Origin: Deltaproteobacteria bacterium
GTDB lineage: Bacteria; Myxococcota_A; Polyangia; Polyangiales; JADJMO01
NCBI GenBank assembly: GCA_025363655.1
Contig: JANYDK010000140.1
Location: 1 to 64,000 of the forward strand
Direction of reading: 5' to 3'
Length of the DNA stretch: 64,000 bases
In this document: piece by piece, positions 1 through 9,354 of the stretch
Layout: each line of letters opens with the position of its first letter
Numbering within the stretch: the first letter of the stretch is position 1
Made by a program: the position numbers and the translations under genes
The notes under the pieces: generated by a model
The model's database searches: none
Seen by the model: only the letters and a program-made list of their open reading frames with translations
Told to the model about the DNA's origin: nothing

Positions 1-8
1 GTTCGAGC

Positions 9-632
9 GTGCCGGGACGTCGAGCGCCGGTACATTTCGCGCTTCTCTTTCACATGTTGGCACCAATTGGCGTCGGGATGGTCGCGCTGTGGGAGTACGG
101 CCCGCGGCTCGAGGAGCCCGCCCTCGTGATTGGCGGGCTCGTCGGAGCGGCGGCGATCCTGAGGTGGCGCGGGCGCGCGAAACGATGGCTCGCAGCGAGC
201 ACGGCGCTGGCTGCGGCGCTCGTGCCCATTCTCGTGCTGCAGTTGGGTCGGTTTTCCATTGCGGTGCAGCAGGACTATCGCGAGCACGTCACAGGGTGGT
301 TTCGTCTTCTCGAGGGCTCGCTGACTGCGCTCCTTGCCCTCCCCGTCCTGGCAGTCGGTGTTATGCGACGCGCACATCCTGATGCCGAGGCGTCTCGAAG
401 GAGACAGGTCTTCGCAACCGCGGAAATCGCCATAGGTGTCGTGGTCGCACTGGTATTGGCTCTGACTCTGTCTTCGAGTGCCGATGGCGCGAAAAACGCC
501 GAGCTGACGGCGTTTGGTGTACCGCACGCTCTGATTCTCGGCCTAGCTCTACTGTTAGTGGCGCAAGGACTTCTTCTCTGGCGTGCGGAACCGAGCGGAC
601 CGACGATTTCGAACGAAGGAGGTTCACCGTGA
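9..632 (+). CDS. Polytopic membrane protein, unknown function
   Basis: 207 residues from a GTG only 8 bases inside the window, so the true start could lie upstream. Six hydrophobic stretches are visible (about residues 8-28, 38-54, 60-80, 100-120, 134-154 and 172-192), separated by short charged loops, so this is an inner membrane protein. I recognise no motif. Its stop overlaps the GTG of the DUF3540 gene by four bases (GTGA), so the two are probably co-translated. By position it belongs to the secretion-accessory operon that follows; a role in that system is inferred only from this context. Confidence 0.7.
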   Translation: MPGRRAPVHFALLFHMLAPIGVGMVALWEYGPRLEEPALVIGGLVGAAAILRWRGRAKRWLAASTALAAALVPILVLQLGRFSIAVQQDYREHVTGWFRLLEGSLTALLALPVLAVGVMRRAHPDAEASRRRQVFATAEIAIGVVVALVLALTLSSSADGAKNAELTAFGVPHALILGLALLLVAQGLLLWRAEPSGPTISNEGGSP

Positions 633-1303
633 AGCGTGCAAGTACCGTCGCTGAATGTTCGACAGCGTCGCCCGGAGCCCTGCCGCTCGCGATTCGTCAG
701 GCAACCGCAGTGGGCGTCAGCGCGGAAGGGGTCTTGGTCGAAATGGCCGGGCGAAGCCGACTGGCCGCCATCGCGGTCCCATTCCTGAACATCGTGGTCG
801 GCGACACTGTGCTGGTCGTCCAGAACGAGAGTGGAGACCTCCTTGCGATAGGCTTGGGTGCGCGTAGTGCTGCCCCTCGATCTGGCCTGGAGGTGACGCC
901 GAACGGCGACGTCGTGCTGCGTTCCGAGGGCGGCCGTGTGCTTGTCGAGGCTGGCACGAACGTCGAGATCCGTGCGACCAAATCCCTCGATCTCACAGCG
1001 GCCGAGCTCGAGGTGACGGCCGACATCGGTTCTCTTCACGTCCGAGAGGCCAGCGTCATCGCCGACACCATCCGCACCACCGCCGATGAAATCGCCACCA
1101 CGGTCGGCCGCTGGGAGCTTCGTGCCCGCCGCATCGTCGAACGCGCCACAGACGCGGTTCGCAGCTACCAAGGCCTCCTCCACATCGGCGCCGGCCGGGC
1201 GCGCACGGTGGTGCGCGAAAACTTTGCCATCGCCGCCAAGCGCACGTCGATCACCTCGCAAGAAGACACCGTCGTCGACGGCAAGCGCGTTCTACTCGGA
1301 TAG
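629..1303 (+). CDS. DUF3540 domain protein (T6SS-associated)
   Basis: 224 residues, GTG start overlapping the upstream stop. The N-terminal half is a small beta domain (residues about 22-80, with a VGDTVLVV strand). It is followed by a repetitive beta-helical stretch (about 95-150) of the kind seen in VgrG-like spikes, and a C-terminal basic segment ending in VVDGKRVLLG. The layout matches DUF3540 proteins, which in proteobacteria sit beside DUF4150 PAAR-like and DUF2169 proteins in type VI secretion effector loci. The next gene starts 10 bases downstream behind a GGAG-type ribosome site. Molecular function is not established for the family; a part in spike or cargo assembly is inference. Confidence 0.75.
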   Translation: MKRASTVAECSTASPGALPLAIRQATAVGVSAEGVLVEMAGRSRLAAIAVPFLNIVVGDTVLVVQNESGDLLAIGLGARSAAPRSGLEVTPNGDVVLRSEGGRVLVEAGTNVEIRATKSLDLTAAELEVTADIGSLHVREASVIADTIRTTADEIATTVGRWELRARRIVERATDAVRSYQGLLHIGAGRARTVVRENFAIAAKRTSITSQEDTVVDGKRVLLG

Positions 1304-1313
1304 GAGCTCGACG

Positions 1314-1721
1314 ATGTTCGCTGCCTGCACGGTCGAAGGGGGAAACTGCATGGCGTTTCCCGACGTGTGCCTCGTGCCGGCACCTCCGGGACCGGCCGTG
1401 CCGACGCCGTTCATCAATACCGGTGCCTGCGCCCAAGCGACGGGCACCGTGGCGTCCGTGCTCGTCAAGGGAAGCGCGGTCATTGTCGAGTCGTCCCGAA
1501 TTCCGATCAGCTCAGGCGACGAGCCTGGGGTCGCCGGCGGCGTCGTCTCCGGGATCAACCTCGGCGAGATCTCGTTCAAGTCGGCGAGCGAGAAGGTCCG
1601 CGCGAAGGGCAAACGGGTGGTGATGCTCACCTCGCGCACCGCACACAACGGCTCGAATGCGAACGCGCCGATGGGCTTCGTGCAGACGCCGTCGCAGACC
1701 AAAGTATTGCTCGGAAGCTGA
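1314..1721 (+). CDS. DUF4150 PAAR-like protein
   Basis: 135 residues. The ATG at 1314 was chosen because GGAG lies 7 bases upstream and the family begins with this conserved segment; the open frame extends further 5' but only as antisense-free shadow. The sequence has the PAAR-like signature: a compact N-terminal beta region with PDVCLVPAPPGP and PTPFINTG, a central GEISFKSAS strand and a C-terminal turn near NGSNANAPMG. DUF4150 proteins are thought to cap the VgrG spike tip in type VI secretion, in place of classical PAAR proteins. The stop codon is directly followed by the ATG of the DUF2169 gene, indicating tight operon structure. No toxin domain is fused, so an effector would be encoded elsewhere. 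Confidence 0.8.
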   Translation: MFAACTVEGGNCMAFPDVCLVPAPPGPAVPTPFINTGACAQATGTVASVLVKGSAVIVESSRIPISSGDEPGVAGGVVSGINLGEISFKSASEKVRAKGKRVVMLTSRTAHNGSNANAPMGFVQTPSQTKVLLGS

Positions 1722-4676
1722 ATGTCGGAGGGGACCAAGCCGCCGAAGGACGAACAGGTGCCGCCGGGCATGGCTGACGGCAGCGCGCCGGTGAAGAAGC
1801 CGCGCGCGAAGTTCGAGGACGAGACGATGGTGGGCCTCACACCGATCACGCCCATCGACGAGCCAGCCGTTGCGGTTGAGGCAGCGGCGCCGAACGACGA
1901 TCGAACGATGATGCACGTGGCATCGGCGCCGAGCCCTGCGCGGGGCAAGTACGACGACGAGACGATGCGGGCGATGAAGCGGATCGCGGCGCCCGAAGAG
2001 GCGCCAAGCGAGCGTCGGCCGGTGCTCGACGAGACCATGATGGCGCTCGCCCCAGTGCTGGACCTCTCGGGTGGCGCGCCGCCTGTCTCCGAGGTCCGCG
2101 CCGACGAGGTGGTGGAGCCGGTCTCTCTCCTCGAAGTACCGATCGCGGAGCCGACCTACCCGCCCGCGGCGCCCGTGATGCGGCCGACGGCGCGATTCGA
2201 TCCGACGATGACCGCGGGGCTTCGACCGATCGAAGACCCAGATGCGGAGCCAGCTGTCCAGCTGAGGCGCGCAATCCCTGCGGATCCGACGCGAACGTCG
2301 TACCTCGCGCCCATCGAAGAGCACCCGCCGGTCGCTGCGCCGATCGCGGCCCCTCCAGAGCCCCGCGGCACGGTCGAAGCGATTGCTGCAGCTCTCGCCC
2401 GCAAACATCCGTTGGCCCCTGCGGAGCCCGCCGCCCAGCCGCCGCCCGAGGCTCCCAACCCGTGGGGCTCACGTGAGGCGTTCACCTCCGAACCGCTTCC
2501 TGCCGACCCCAGCCGCGCGCCACACGCCCCCGCGACGGCCTCGCTGGTGACCTCGCGGGCGCGCGGACGCCGGATTGGCGACACGCTCCCCGTCGTCCAC
2601 CAGACGCGCTTCGCACCCTTCGTGATGAACTGGCAGCTTCGGCCGCCGCGCAACGCGATCGTCGTCGTGGTGAAGGCCACCGCTCTCTACGATCCGAACG
2701 CGCCAGCACAACTCGTGGCGGCGGATCCTCCGAGCGGGGACGTCTTCACGAGCCACGATTCGAGCGCGAGCGTCCGCTATCCGTCCGACTTTGCGGTCTT
2801 CAAGCCGTTGGCCGATGTGATGCTCGTCGGCGACGCGCGCACGCCGCGTGGGGGCGGTGCAGTGGCGAGTGTGCGGCTCCGCGTCGGGACCCACGATTGG
2901 CACCTCGCGGTCGTCGGCAACCGTCTCTGGGCGGGTTCGACGCCCACGCGGCCGGAACCCTTCGAACGACTGCCGCTGGAATGGGAGTACGCCCTCGGCG
3001 GGCCCCTCTCCAGCGAGAACCCGGTTGGTCGCGGCTACCGGACGGGCACTCTTCTGCCGAACCTCGAGCGACCTGACGCGCTCATGAAGAGTCAACGGGA
3101 TGCACCGCGGCCGATCTGTTTCGCGCCGGTCTCTCCGCGTTGGCGCTCGCGGGCAGCGCGGGTCGGCCGGTACGATAAGAAGTGGCTGAAGTCGCGCTGG
3201 CCGTACCTCCCGGAAGACTTCGACTTCGGATACTTCAATGCCGCGCCGGTCGACCTGCAGGTTCCGTATCTCAAGGGCGATGAGCCGTACGAGATCGCCG
3301 GCGTGCACGCGAACAACGAGATTCTCAGCGGGCGTTTGCCGGGGATCCGACCGTACGTGTTCGCGCAGAAGTCCCTGACCGCGGGTGGTGAGCTGCTCGC
3401 CCTGCACATGAACCTCGACACGCTGCTCTTCGACACGAGAAACCTGACGCTGACGATGACGTGGCGCGGGCTCCTCGAGGTTGACCATCGAGACGCGCTC
3501 GATCTCGAGTCGCTGTACATCGAGGAAGGGCGTCTCGAGAACGCGCCGAGCCTGCCTTCGGCACTCGAACGCTTCCACGCCCTCGTCTCGTCGCGAAAGC
3601 CGGCGACGGACGAGGCGACTGGCTCCGTCGCGCCCGCGAATGTGCAAGAGGTCGGCGTTCCGCCTGACGTCCGCGCCACCATCGAGCGCTCCAAGAGTGC
3701 GCGGCGACCTCTGCCCCCTGCGCGCCCACGAATCGGTCGCGGCCGAGCTCCATCGACGAAGATCCGTGCGCGCTCGCGCGAGGAAGTCGTCGCGTGGCTT
3801 TCGGAGCGACGCCCGCTCTCAGGTGTCGACCTTTCGGGAGTCGACCTCCGTGGTCTCGACCTTCGAGGCGTCGATCTCTCCGGGGCCATCTTGATCGGCA
3901 CCTTGCTCGATGGCTCTGCCCTCGACGGCGCCTGCTGCGTAGGGATGGTCGCCCATCGCGCGTCGTCCGTCGGCGCATCGTGGGTGGGCGCCGACCTCAC
4001 GGAAGCCGACCTGAGCGTCGCGGTCTTCGACCACTCCGATTTCACCGACGCCAAGCTGACTCGCGTTAGCGCACCGCAGCTTCGGGCCACGCAGAGCCGC
4101 TTCTTTCGCGCCAACCTCGTCGGCGCGTCGCTCACCGACGCCTCGCTCGATGGCGCATCGTTCACGCAAGCGGTCGCGCAGAAGAGCGACTTCACCGGAA
4201 GCGCGCTCGGCGGCGCACGCTTCGACGGCGCCGACCTCACGGACGCGAAGCTCTACGACATCGTCGCCCCTCGTCTCCTCCTCGACGGCGCCAACCTCAC
4301 CGACAGCCGATTCGAGCTCGCGCTGCTCGTCGGAATCTCGGCGCGCGGAGTTGCTGCGACCGGATCGGTATGGGATAAAGCAGACGTGACGGACGGAACG
4401 TTCGAGGGCAGCGTGCTGTGCGAAGCGAGGCTCGTTTCGGTCACCGCCAGCCGCACGCTGTTCAACAAGGTCGATGCGCAGCGCGCGAGCTTCCGCGGAG
4501 CAGTGCTCGGCGCCGCCAACTTCCTCAAGGCCAACCTGACGGGCGCGAGCTTCGAGCAGGCTGACCTTCGCGGCGCAGACCTTCGCGGCGCGCAGCTCGA
4601 CCGGGTCGACACGTGGGAGGCCAAGCTCTCCGACGTTGACGTGCGCCTGGCATCCACGACCGGCTCGAAGTTCTGA
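1722..4676 (+). CDS. DUF2169 + pentapeptide-repeat protein with N-terminal DxT motifs
   Basis: 984 residues in three parts. Residues 1-290 are disordered, Pro/Ala/Glu-rich, and hold six related motifs around T35, T62, T81, T105, T162 and T190 (for example EDETMVGLTPI, LDETMMALAPV, DPTMTAGLRPI). Residues about 295-600 match DUF2169, a domain of type VI secretion adaptor-like proteins that occurs beside DUF4150 and DUF3540. Residues about 690-980 are pentapeptide repeats of A(D/N)LxG type, for example DLRGVDLSGA, expected to form a right-handed quadrilateral beta helix. The gene starts right after the previous stop and lies 8 bases before a Ser/Thr kinase. The Asp-flanked Thr array next to a kinase and an FHA protein suggests a phosphorylated docking tail; this is inference. 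Confidence 0.85.
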   Translation: MSEGTKPPKDEQVPPGMADGSAPVKKPRAKFEDETMVGLTPITPIDEPAVAVEAAAPNDDRTMMHVASAPSPARGKYDDETMRAMKRIAAPEEAPSERRPVLDETMMALAPVLDLSGGAPPVSEVRADEVVEPVSLLEVPIAEPTYPPAAPVMRPTARFDPTMTAGLRPIEDPDAEPAVQLRRAIPADPTRTSYLAPIEEHPPVAAPIAAPPEPRGTVEAIAAALARKHPLAPAEPAAQPPPEAPNPWGSREAFTSEPLPADPSRAPHAPATASLVTSRARGRRIGDTLPVVHQTRFAPFVMNWQLRPPRNAIVVVVKATALYDPNAPAQLVAADPPSGDVFTSHDSSASVRYPSDFAVFKPLADVMLVGDARTPRGGGAVASVRLRVGTHDWHLAVVGNRLWAGSTPTRPEPFERLPLEWEYALGGPLSSENPVGRGYRTGTLLPNLERPDALMKSQRDAPRPICFAPVSPRWRSRAARVGRYDKKWLKSRWPYLPEDFDFGYFNAAPVDLQVPYLKGDEPYEIAGVHANNEILSGRLPGIRPYVFAQKSLTAGGELLALHMNLDTLLFDTRNLTLTMTWRGLLEVDHRDALDLESLYIEEGRLENAPSLPSALERFHALVSSRKPATDEATGSVAPANVQEVGVPPDVRATIERSKSARRPLPPARPRIGRGRAPSTKIRARSREEVVAWLSERRPLSGVDLSGVDLRGLDLRGVDLSGAILIGTLLDGSALDGACCVGMVAHRASSVGASWVGADLTEADLSVAVFDHSDFTDAKLTRVSAPQLRATQSRFFRANLVGASLTDASLDGASFTQAVAQKSDFTGSALGGARFDGADLTDAKLYDIVAPRLLLDGANLTDSRFELALLVGISARGVAATGSVWDKADVTDGTFEGSVLCEARLVSVTASRTLFNKVDAQRASFRGAVLGAANFLKANLTGASFEQADLRGADLRGAQLDRVDTWEAKLSDVDVRLASTTGSKF

Positions 4677-4684
4677 GAAGCGGA

Positions 4685-6685
4685 ATGGCGACCGAGCTCC
4701 CTCCCAACGCACCCGATCTGAGCGCGACGCAGTACGTGCTCGAGAAGCTGATCGGCGAGGGCGGTTTCGGTCAGGCCTATCTCGCCTACAACCAAGGTCT
4801 GCGCCGTCGGTGCGTGCTCAAGGTGCTGACCGACACGACGAACACGGGTTTCGTTGCGCGCTTCTTTCGCGAGGCGCAGGTGATGGCGAACCTCGAGCAC
4901 CCGACGATTCCGCGCGTCTACGAGGTCGCGACGACGAAGGCGGGCCAGCCGTATTTCGCGATGGAGTACATCGACGGAAAGTCGCTCGGAGATCACCTCG
5001 CTGACGAGGGCGGCACGTTGCCGATCACGGAGTCGTGCCGTCTCGTCGCCGACGCCGCGGAGGGTCTTGCCGCTGCGCACGACATCGGAGTCGTGCATCG
5101 CGACGTGAAGCTCGCGAACCTCCTCATCAACAAGCGAGGCCAGATCAAGGTCATCGACTTCGGTATTTCCAAGAAGACGATCCAGGAGGGCGATCTCACT
5201 CCCGGGATCCTCACCGCAGTGGGCCAGCTCTTCGGTACGCCGCGGTACATGTCGCCCGAGCAGGCGATGGCGAAGCCGATCGGTCCACCGTCCGACTTCT
5301 ATTCGCTCGGCGTGGTGCTCTTCATCTTGCTTACCGGTCGATCTCCGTTCAACGGGACGCCGCACGAGATGATGACCGGGCATGTCCGGGAGTTGGCTCC
5401 GACGCTCGCCGCGGCCTCGAGTGAGGATTTTCCGCCGGCAGTCGAGGCGCTGATGGCGCGCCTGCTGGCGAAGAATCCGGCCGCGCGCTTCGACAAGGGT
5501 GCCGAGCTTGCGGCGATGCTCCGCTCGGTCGCCGGCCTAGCACGATCAGGCTACGTGGGGGTCGACTCGGGTCGTCCGAGCAGCGCTGGCGGGGATGCGG
5601 TGACCCGCGAATCGATGCTGAGCCCGCAGCCGCCACCGGAGCTCCAAGGCACGCCGATGAAGGCCGAACCGACTGCAGTCGGTTCGGCACGTTCGCCACA
5701 GATGCGGCGCACCGACTTGAAACTCGGCGAGACTGTACGGCAGATGCTCACGAGCGAGGCGAGCATCGCAGTGCAAGCAATCAACGTCGGGAGCTCTCCA
5801 GACGCGCACGGGCTGGCCGATGCCAACACCGCGTTCGGACCCGCGGTCGTCTCGCAGAGCCTCAGCACTGGACGAAGTGGCTACGCGCCGAGCACGATCC
5901 CGGATCCAAGATCCAGCGCGGAGAGTTTTCTTCCGACGCAACTCGACCTGCAGCCGGTGACGAGTCCACCCCGAGCCTCAGTGCACGGTGCCGAAGCCAG
6001 CGGGCGCGTGTCCGCAACGTGGGGCAGCGGTGCCGGACGATCGCAGGTCGCGTATGACGCCACTGCGGCGGCGATGGACACGCAGACGGCGGCCAATCCA
6101 CTCGCCGAGAATTCGGCGCGTCCCTCGATGCCGCACGCTGCTGCCACGGTACCGATGCCGCAAGTCCTTCTGCGGCGCGAGGATTCGGCGTCCGCGCCGC
6201 TCCAGGCAATGGCGGAGCTCACGGAACGCACGCCGCCCAAATCGTCATCGAGCCGCGTGCCGTTCTTCGTCTTCGGCGCGCTCGCGCTCGTCGCGGGCAG
6301 CATCGTCGGGACGAAGCTGTTGCTGTCGCGCGGGCCCCACCCGGACAATCCGGCGGGAAGCACGACGGTGGGCGCGTCGACCGAGAGCAAAGCGACGGCC
6401 GTGCCTCCGCCGACCGGACTGACAACGACAACCGCGCCTGTGATTGCCGCCGAACCAACATCAGCGCCAAGTGCCGAATCGGCGACGAGCGCGCCCATCA
6501 TGAAGCCGGGCGGCGCGCCATCGATCAAAGCGAAATCGGCGCCGACCTCACCGATCGCGACTGCCGCGACGGCGAAGCCGCTGACTTCGGCGACAGCGAC
6601 GGTCAAAGCAAGTGCAACGGCGACCGCGACGACGGCGCCTAGCAAGCCTCCGTCCGCCGCCGCAGCGATCGACGATCGCAACTGA
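4685..6685 (+). CDS. Membrane-anchored Ser/Thr protein kinase
   Basis: 666 residues. The kinase domain spans about 17-285, with the glycine loop GEGGFG (24-29), lysine K46 in CVLKVL, the HRD loop at 138-140 followed by KLANLL, DFG at 158-160 and SPEQ at 190-193, so all catalytic residues are present. A long Ser/Thr/Pro-rich juxtamembrane linker follows, then one transmembrane segment (about 526-546) and a low-complexity Thr/Ala extracytoplasmic tail with no recognisable sensor. It lies 8 bases after the DUF2169 gene and 45 bases before an FHA-sigma54 activator. In Pseudomonas aeruginosa the PpkA kinase and the Fha1 protein control type VI secretion by threonine phosphorylation; this arrangement invites the same idea, unproven. 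Confidence 0.93.
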   Translation: MATELPPNAPDLSATQYVLEKLIGEGGFGQAYLAYNQGLRRRCVLKVLTDTTNTGFVARFFREAQVMANLEHPTIPRVYEVATTKAGQPYFAMEYIDGKSLGDHLADEGGTLPITESCRLVADAAEGLAAAHDIGVVHRDVKLANLLINKRGQIKVIDFGISKKTIQEGDLTPGILTAVGQLFGTPRYMSPEQAMAKPIGPPSDFYSLGVVLFILLTGRSPFNGTPHEMMTGHVRELAPTLAAASSEDFPPAVEALMARLLAKNPAARFDKGAELAAMLRSVAGLARSGYVGVDSGRPSSAGGDAVTRESMLSPQPPPELQGTPMKAEPTAVGSARSPQMRRTDLKLGETVRQMLTSEASIAVQAINVGSSPDAHGLADANTAFGPAVVSQSLSTGRSGYAPSTIPDPRSSAESFLPTQLDLQPVTSPPRASVHGAEASGRVSATWGSGAGRSQVAYDATAAAMDTQTAANPLAENSARPSMPHAAATVPMPQVLLRREDSASAPLQAMAELTERTPPKSSSSRVPFFVFGALALVAGSIVGTKLLLSRGPHPDNPAGSTTVGASTESKATAVPPPTGLTTTTAPVIAAEPTSAPSAESATSAPIMKPGGAPSIKAKSAPTSPIATAATAKPLTSATATVKASATATATTAPSKPPSAAAAIDDRN

Positions 6686-6730
6686 CCGGTCTGCAGCCTG
6701 AGTGGTGCGTTCGCGAGGAGACAGGCTCAC

Positions 6731-8110
6731 ATGCAGAGCAACGAGACCACCACGAAGGATCAGGTTTCGAGCGGACGCGCAGAGACGCCTCCCGAACCGG
6801 GGATCTTGGCGACGTTCGTCGGCGGAGCGCCGCACTTTCGCGTGTGGCCCGTCGGCAAGGCGAAGCTCATCGTCGGACGCGGCGCGACGAGTGCGTTCAT
6901 TTTGGCAGACGAGCGCCTCTCACGACAGCACTTCAGCATCTCGCGTGAGCACGGCATCTGGCGGGTGGAGGAGCTCGGGAGCCGAAACGCGACGTACGTC
7001 AATCGGCAACGCATCGAAGGCGTCTGGTCGGGCTCGTCGGCGCGCACGGTGCGTGCAGGGCAAACCGTCATCGTTCTCGAGGCCGATATCGGTCGGCTCG
7101 CGCATCCTCACCGACTCACCGATCCAAAGATCGTCGTGGGGCCGGGCCTCCAGGCCTCACTCGCGCTGGTGTCGCAGGCCGCGCGCGATGGCCAGAATGT
7201 GGTCGTGATCGGCGAGACAGGCTCAGGCAAGGAGCTGGCGGCGCGGCGCTTTCACGACGCGGTGCGCCGCAGCGGGCCGTTCCATGCGCTGAACTGCGCC
7301 GCGATTACCGAGCACCTCCTTGAGAGCGAGCTGTTTGGTCACGTGCGCGGCGCGTTCTCGGGCGCGACGCAGGCGCGCGTCGGCCTTTTCGAGGCGGCCG
7401 ACGGCGGCACGCTCTTCCTCGACGAGCTGGGCGAGATGCCGCTCTTGATGCAGGCCAAGCTCCTTCGCGCGATTCAAGAGCGGCAAGTGCGGCGGGTTGG
7501 CGAGAACAACGCGCGAACAGTGGACGTGCGGATCGTCGCCGCGACCAACCGCGATCTCGGCGAGCGAATCCGTACCGGCCATTTTCGAGAAGACCTCTAC
7601 TACCGCGTCGCGGGGAGCGTCGTGCGTCTCGCCCCGCTGCGGGAACGACCCGAAGAGGTTCCGTATCTCATCGGCATGGCCCTGCGTGACAGCGGGCTCA
7701 CGGTGGAGGCTTCGCTCGTCGAAGATTGCGTCGTGCGCGCGTGGCCAGGCAACGTGCGCGAGCTTCTCGGCGCCGTGCGCTTTGCTGCAAGCTCTGCACG
7801 CCTTGGTGGTGTCACCATTGTCTCTGCATCGCACCTGCCCGAAGTGGTGCCCGCTCCGTCGCTCGAGTCACCCGCGATGCTGGCATCGAGCCCGCCGCCG
7901 TCGCTTCGGCCACCGGTTGCGCTGGTCGATCCCACGCTGCGAACTCCGGGTGGAAAGGCGATGAGTCGCTCGGAACGCGAGGCCGCGATCGTGGAGGCCT
8001 TCCGTCGCGACGCCGGCGCAGACATCACGACAATGGCCGTCGCGTTCGGGGTGAGTCCCGCCACGGTGTATCGAACGCTGCAGCGCGCCGGGCTGAAGAA
8101 GGGCGGATGA
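6731..8110 (+). CDS. FHA-domain sigma54-dependent activator
   Basis: 459 residues. An FHA domain covers about 40-115, with the phospho-Thr-binding core GR (49-50), SRQH (64-67) and [10 protein letters not shown] (82-91). A sigma54 AAA+ domain follows: Walker A GETGSGKE (161-168), GAFSGA (207-212), Walker B GGTLFLDE (225-232) and an arginine-containing sensor region. A Fis-type helix-turn-helix closes the protein (about 430-456). FHA input in place of a receiver is typical of myxobacterial enhancer-binding proteins and implies activation by a phosphorylated protein, most simply the kinase just upstream or its substrate. GAFSGA carries Ser where the sigma54-contact loop normally has Thr. I could not find a convincing -24/-12 promoter in the adjacent gaps. 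Confidence 0.92.
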   Translation: MQSNETTTKDQVSSGRAETPPEPGILATFVGGAPHFRVWPVGKAKLIVGRGATSAFILADERLSRQHFSISREHGIWRVEELGSRNATYVNRQRIEGVWSGSSARTVRAGQTVIVLEADIGRLAHPHRLTDPKIVVGPGLQASLALVSQAARDGQNVVVIGETGSGKELAARRFHDAVRRSGPFHALNCAAITEHLLESELFGHVRGAFSGATQARVGLFEAADGGTLFLDELGEMPLLMQAKLLRAIQERQVRRVGENNARTVDVRIVAATNRDLGERIRTGHFREDLYYRVAGSVVRLAPLRERPEEVPYLIGMALRDSGLTVEASLVEDCVVRAWPGNVRELLGAVRFAASSARLGGVTIVSASHLPEVVPAPSLESPAMLASSPPPSLRPPVALVDPTLRTPGGKAMSRSEREAAIVEAFRRDAGADITTMAVAFGVSPATVYRTLQRAGLKKGG

Positions 8111-8121
8111 GTCCTCTCTGA

Positions 8122-8150
8122 TGCGAAGCGTTTGAGAAGCAAGCTTCGCA
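8122..8150 (+). terminator. Hairpin after the FHA-sigma54 gene
   Basis: TGCGAAGC and GCTTCGCA form a perfect 8-bp stem with a 13-base loop, 11 bases after the stop. No T tract follows, so it is a weak or factor-assisted terminator at best. The rest of the gap to 8240 shows nothing else. Confidence 0.35.
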
Positions 8151-8239
8151 ATTCTCGGCCGCTTCGAGGGCGCAGCCCGGAGTCGCCGTCAGCGGCGCGG
8201 GAATTCGTCGGCATTCGTTGAAGACGAGATCGTCAAACA

Positions 8240-8875
8240 GTGCTGCTGCAGGCAGGCACAGGCGTTGCTGATGTGCTCGAAATGCTCGCGAGTGACGAGA
8301 AGACGCCGACCGCTCAGGAGGAGTCCTGCGCAAACGAGCCAACCAAGCGCGTGGTGGTCGTGGTCTCCAGGGAGAGCAACGGAGACGACCGCACCGAGAC
8401 GCGGGATGCGATTGCTTTCGTCGATGCCGAGCCTTCAAAGGCTGCGCGAGCCGAGCTGGAGCCTTCAGCTCGTCGCGTCCGATTGCGCCTGCTCCTCGTT
8501 GACGACAACTGCCACCACCGTCCGGTGATCGCAGACGCACTCCGCTCGCAACACAGCGTAGCGACCGCGCCCGGCATGAGCGGCGCGCTTCGGCTCCTCT
8601 CGACCGAGCCCTTCGATGTGATCCTCGTCGTCGAAGAACCGGGATGCGATGCGTTCGCGCTGCTCGAGACCGTCGCGGTCATGTGGCCCGACACTCATCG
8701 CTGCTGGGTCACCTCGGCCGCGACGCACCAGCTCGGCGAGGCGCTCGCGATGCGCCACGTCTCGCGCGTCTACGCCAAGCCCTTCGACATTGACGTCTTC
8801 TTCGACGACCTCCGCCGGCGGTCTTCGCCGACGATCCACGCGTGCCGATCCACACAACAAGGACACCTTCGATGA
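8240..8875 (+). CDS. Receiver-like protein lacking the phospho-acceptor Asp
   Basis: Up to 211 residues from a GTG; an ATG at 8282 is an alternative start. The first 75 residues are polar and featureless. From about residue 78 it follows a response-regulator receiver fold: LLLVDDN supplies the acidic pair, VTSAA the conserved Thr/Ser and VYAKPFD the conserved Lys with its Pro. At the phospho-acceptor position after beta-3 the text is DVILVVEEPGCDAF, where the usual Asp is replaced (Val or Glu, depending on alignment) and the loop is one residue short. It should therefore be a pseudo-receiver, not switched by His-kinase phosphotransfer. No output domain follows. It overlaps the next gene by ATGA and may be the last regulatory element of the cluster. 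Confidence 0.7.
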   Translation: MLLQAGTGVADVLEMLASDEKTPTAQEESCANEPTKRVVVVVSRESNGDDRTETRDAIAFVDAEPSKAARAELEPSARRVRLRLLLVDDNCHHRPVIADALRSQHSVATAPGMSGALRLLSTEPFDVILVVEEPGCDAFALLETVAVMWPDTHRCWVTSAATHQLGEALAMRHVSRVYAKPFDIDVFFDDLRRRSSPTIHACRSTQQGHLR

Positions 8876-9354
8876 TGATGCAACTGAACCCCTACCAGTC
8901 GCCGCGCACGGTCGTGGGCGCGACTGACGTCGGACCCATGTCCGGCACCGAGGTGCCCGGCGCCGTCCTCGGCCAGCTGAAACGGACGAAACCCTGGGCA
9001 ACGTTCCTCGGCGTGCTCGGTCTGATTAGCTCGGCGATCTGCTTCCTCGGCGGCGTCGCGGCGACGGTCTCCCCGACCTTCCTCGCAGCGGCTCAGCTGC
9101 CTGCCTTCATCGGTCCCCTCTACGTCGCGATTGCCCTCGTCGGGCTCGTCCCATCGATCCATCTCGTCCGGTACGGCTCGAGCATCGCCAAGCTCATGCG
9201 TGACGGGGCGATGGCGTCGCTCGAAGTCGCGCTTGGGCATCAGCGCGCGTACTGGCGCTTCGTCGGCTACCTGATGCTCGTGTTCACCGTCCTGTACGTG
9301 CTCTTCTTCGGTGGGCTCATCATCGCGGCCATCGCGCGCGTGGCTGGCTCGTGA
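8872..9354 (+). CDS. Small membrane protein, DUF5362-like
   Basis: 160 residues from the ATG at 8872, which overlaps the preceding TGA; three ATGs in a row leave the start uncertain by two codons. The N-terminus NPYQSP followed by a Gly/Pro-rich stretch, then four hydrophobic helices (about 41-63, 72-94, 120-140 and 140-158), resembles DUF5362-type integral membrane proteins. There are no catalytic motifs. It is part of the + strand run ending at 9650 and overlaps the next gene by GTGA. Confidence 0.6.
   Translation: MMMQLNPYQSPRTVVGATDVGPMSGTEVPGAVLGQLKRTKPWATFLGVLGLISSAICFLGGVAATVSPTFLAAAQLPAFIGPLYVAIALVGLVPSIHLVRYGSSIAKLMRDGAMASLEVALGHQRAYWRFVGYLMLVFTVLYVLFFGGLIIAAIARVAGS

Noticed and set aside
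6686-8239. sigma54 (-24/-12) promoter near the FHA activators
   Set aside because: TGGCAC-like strings exist but none is followed at the right spacing by TTGC in the relevant gaps.
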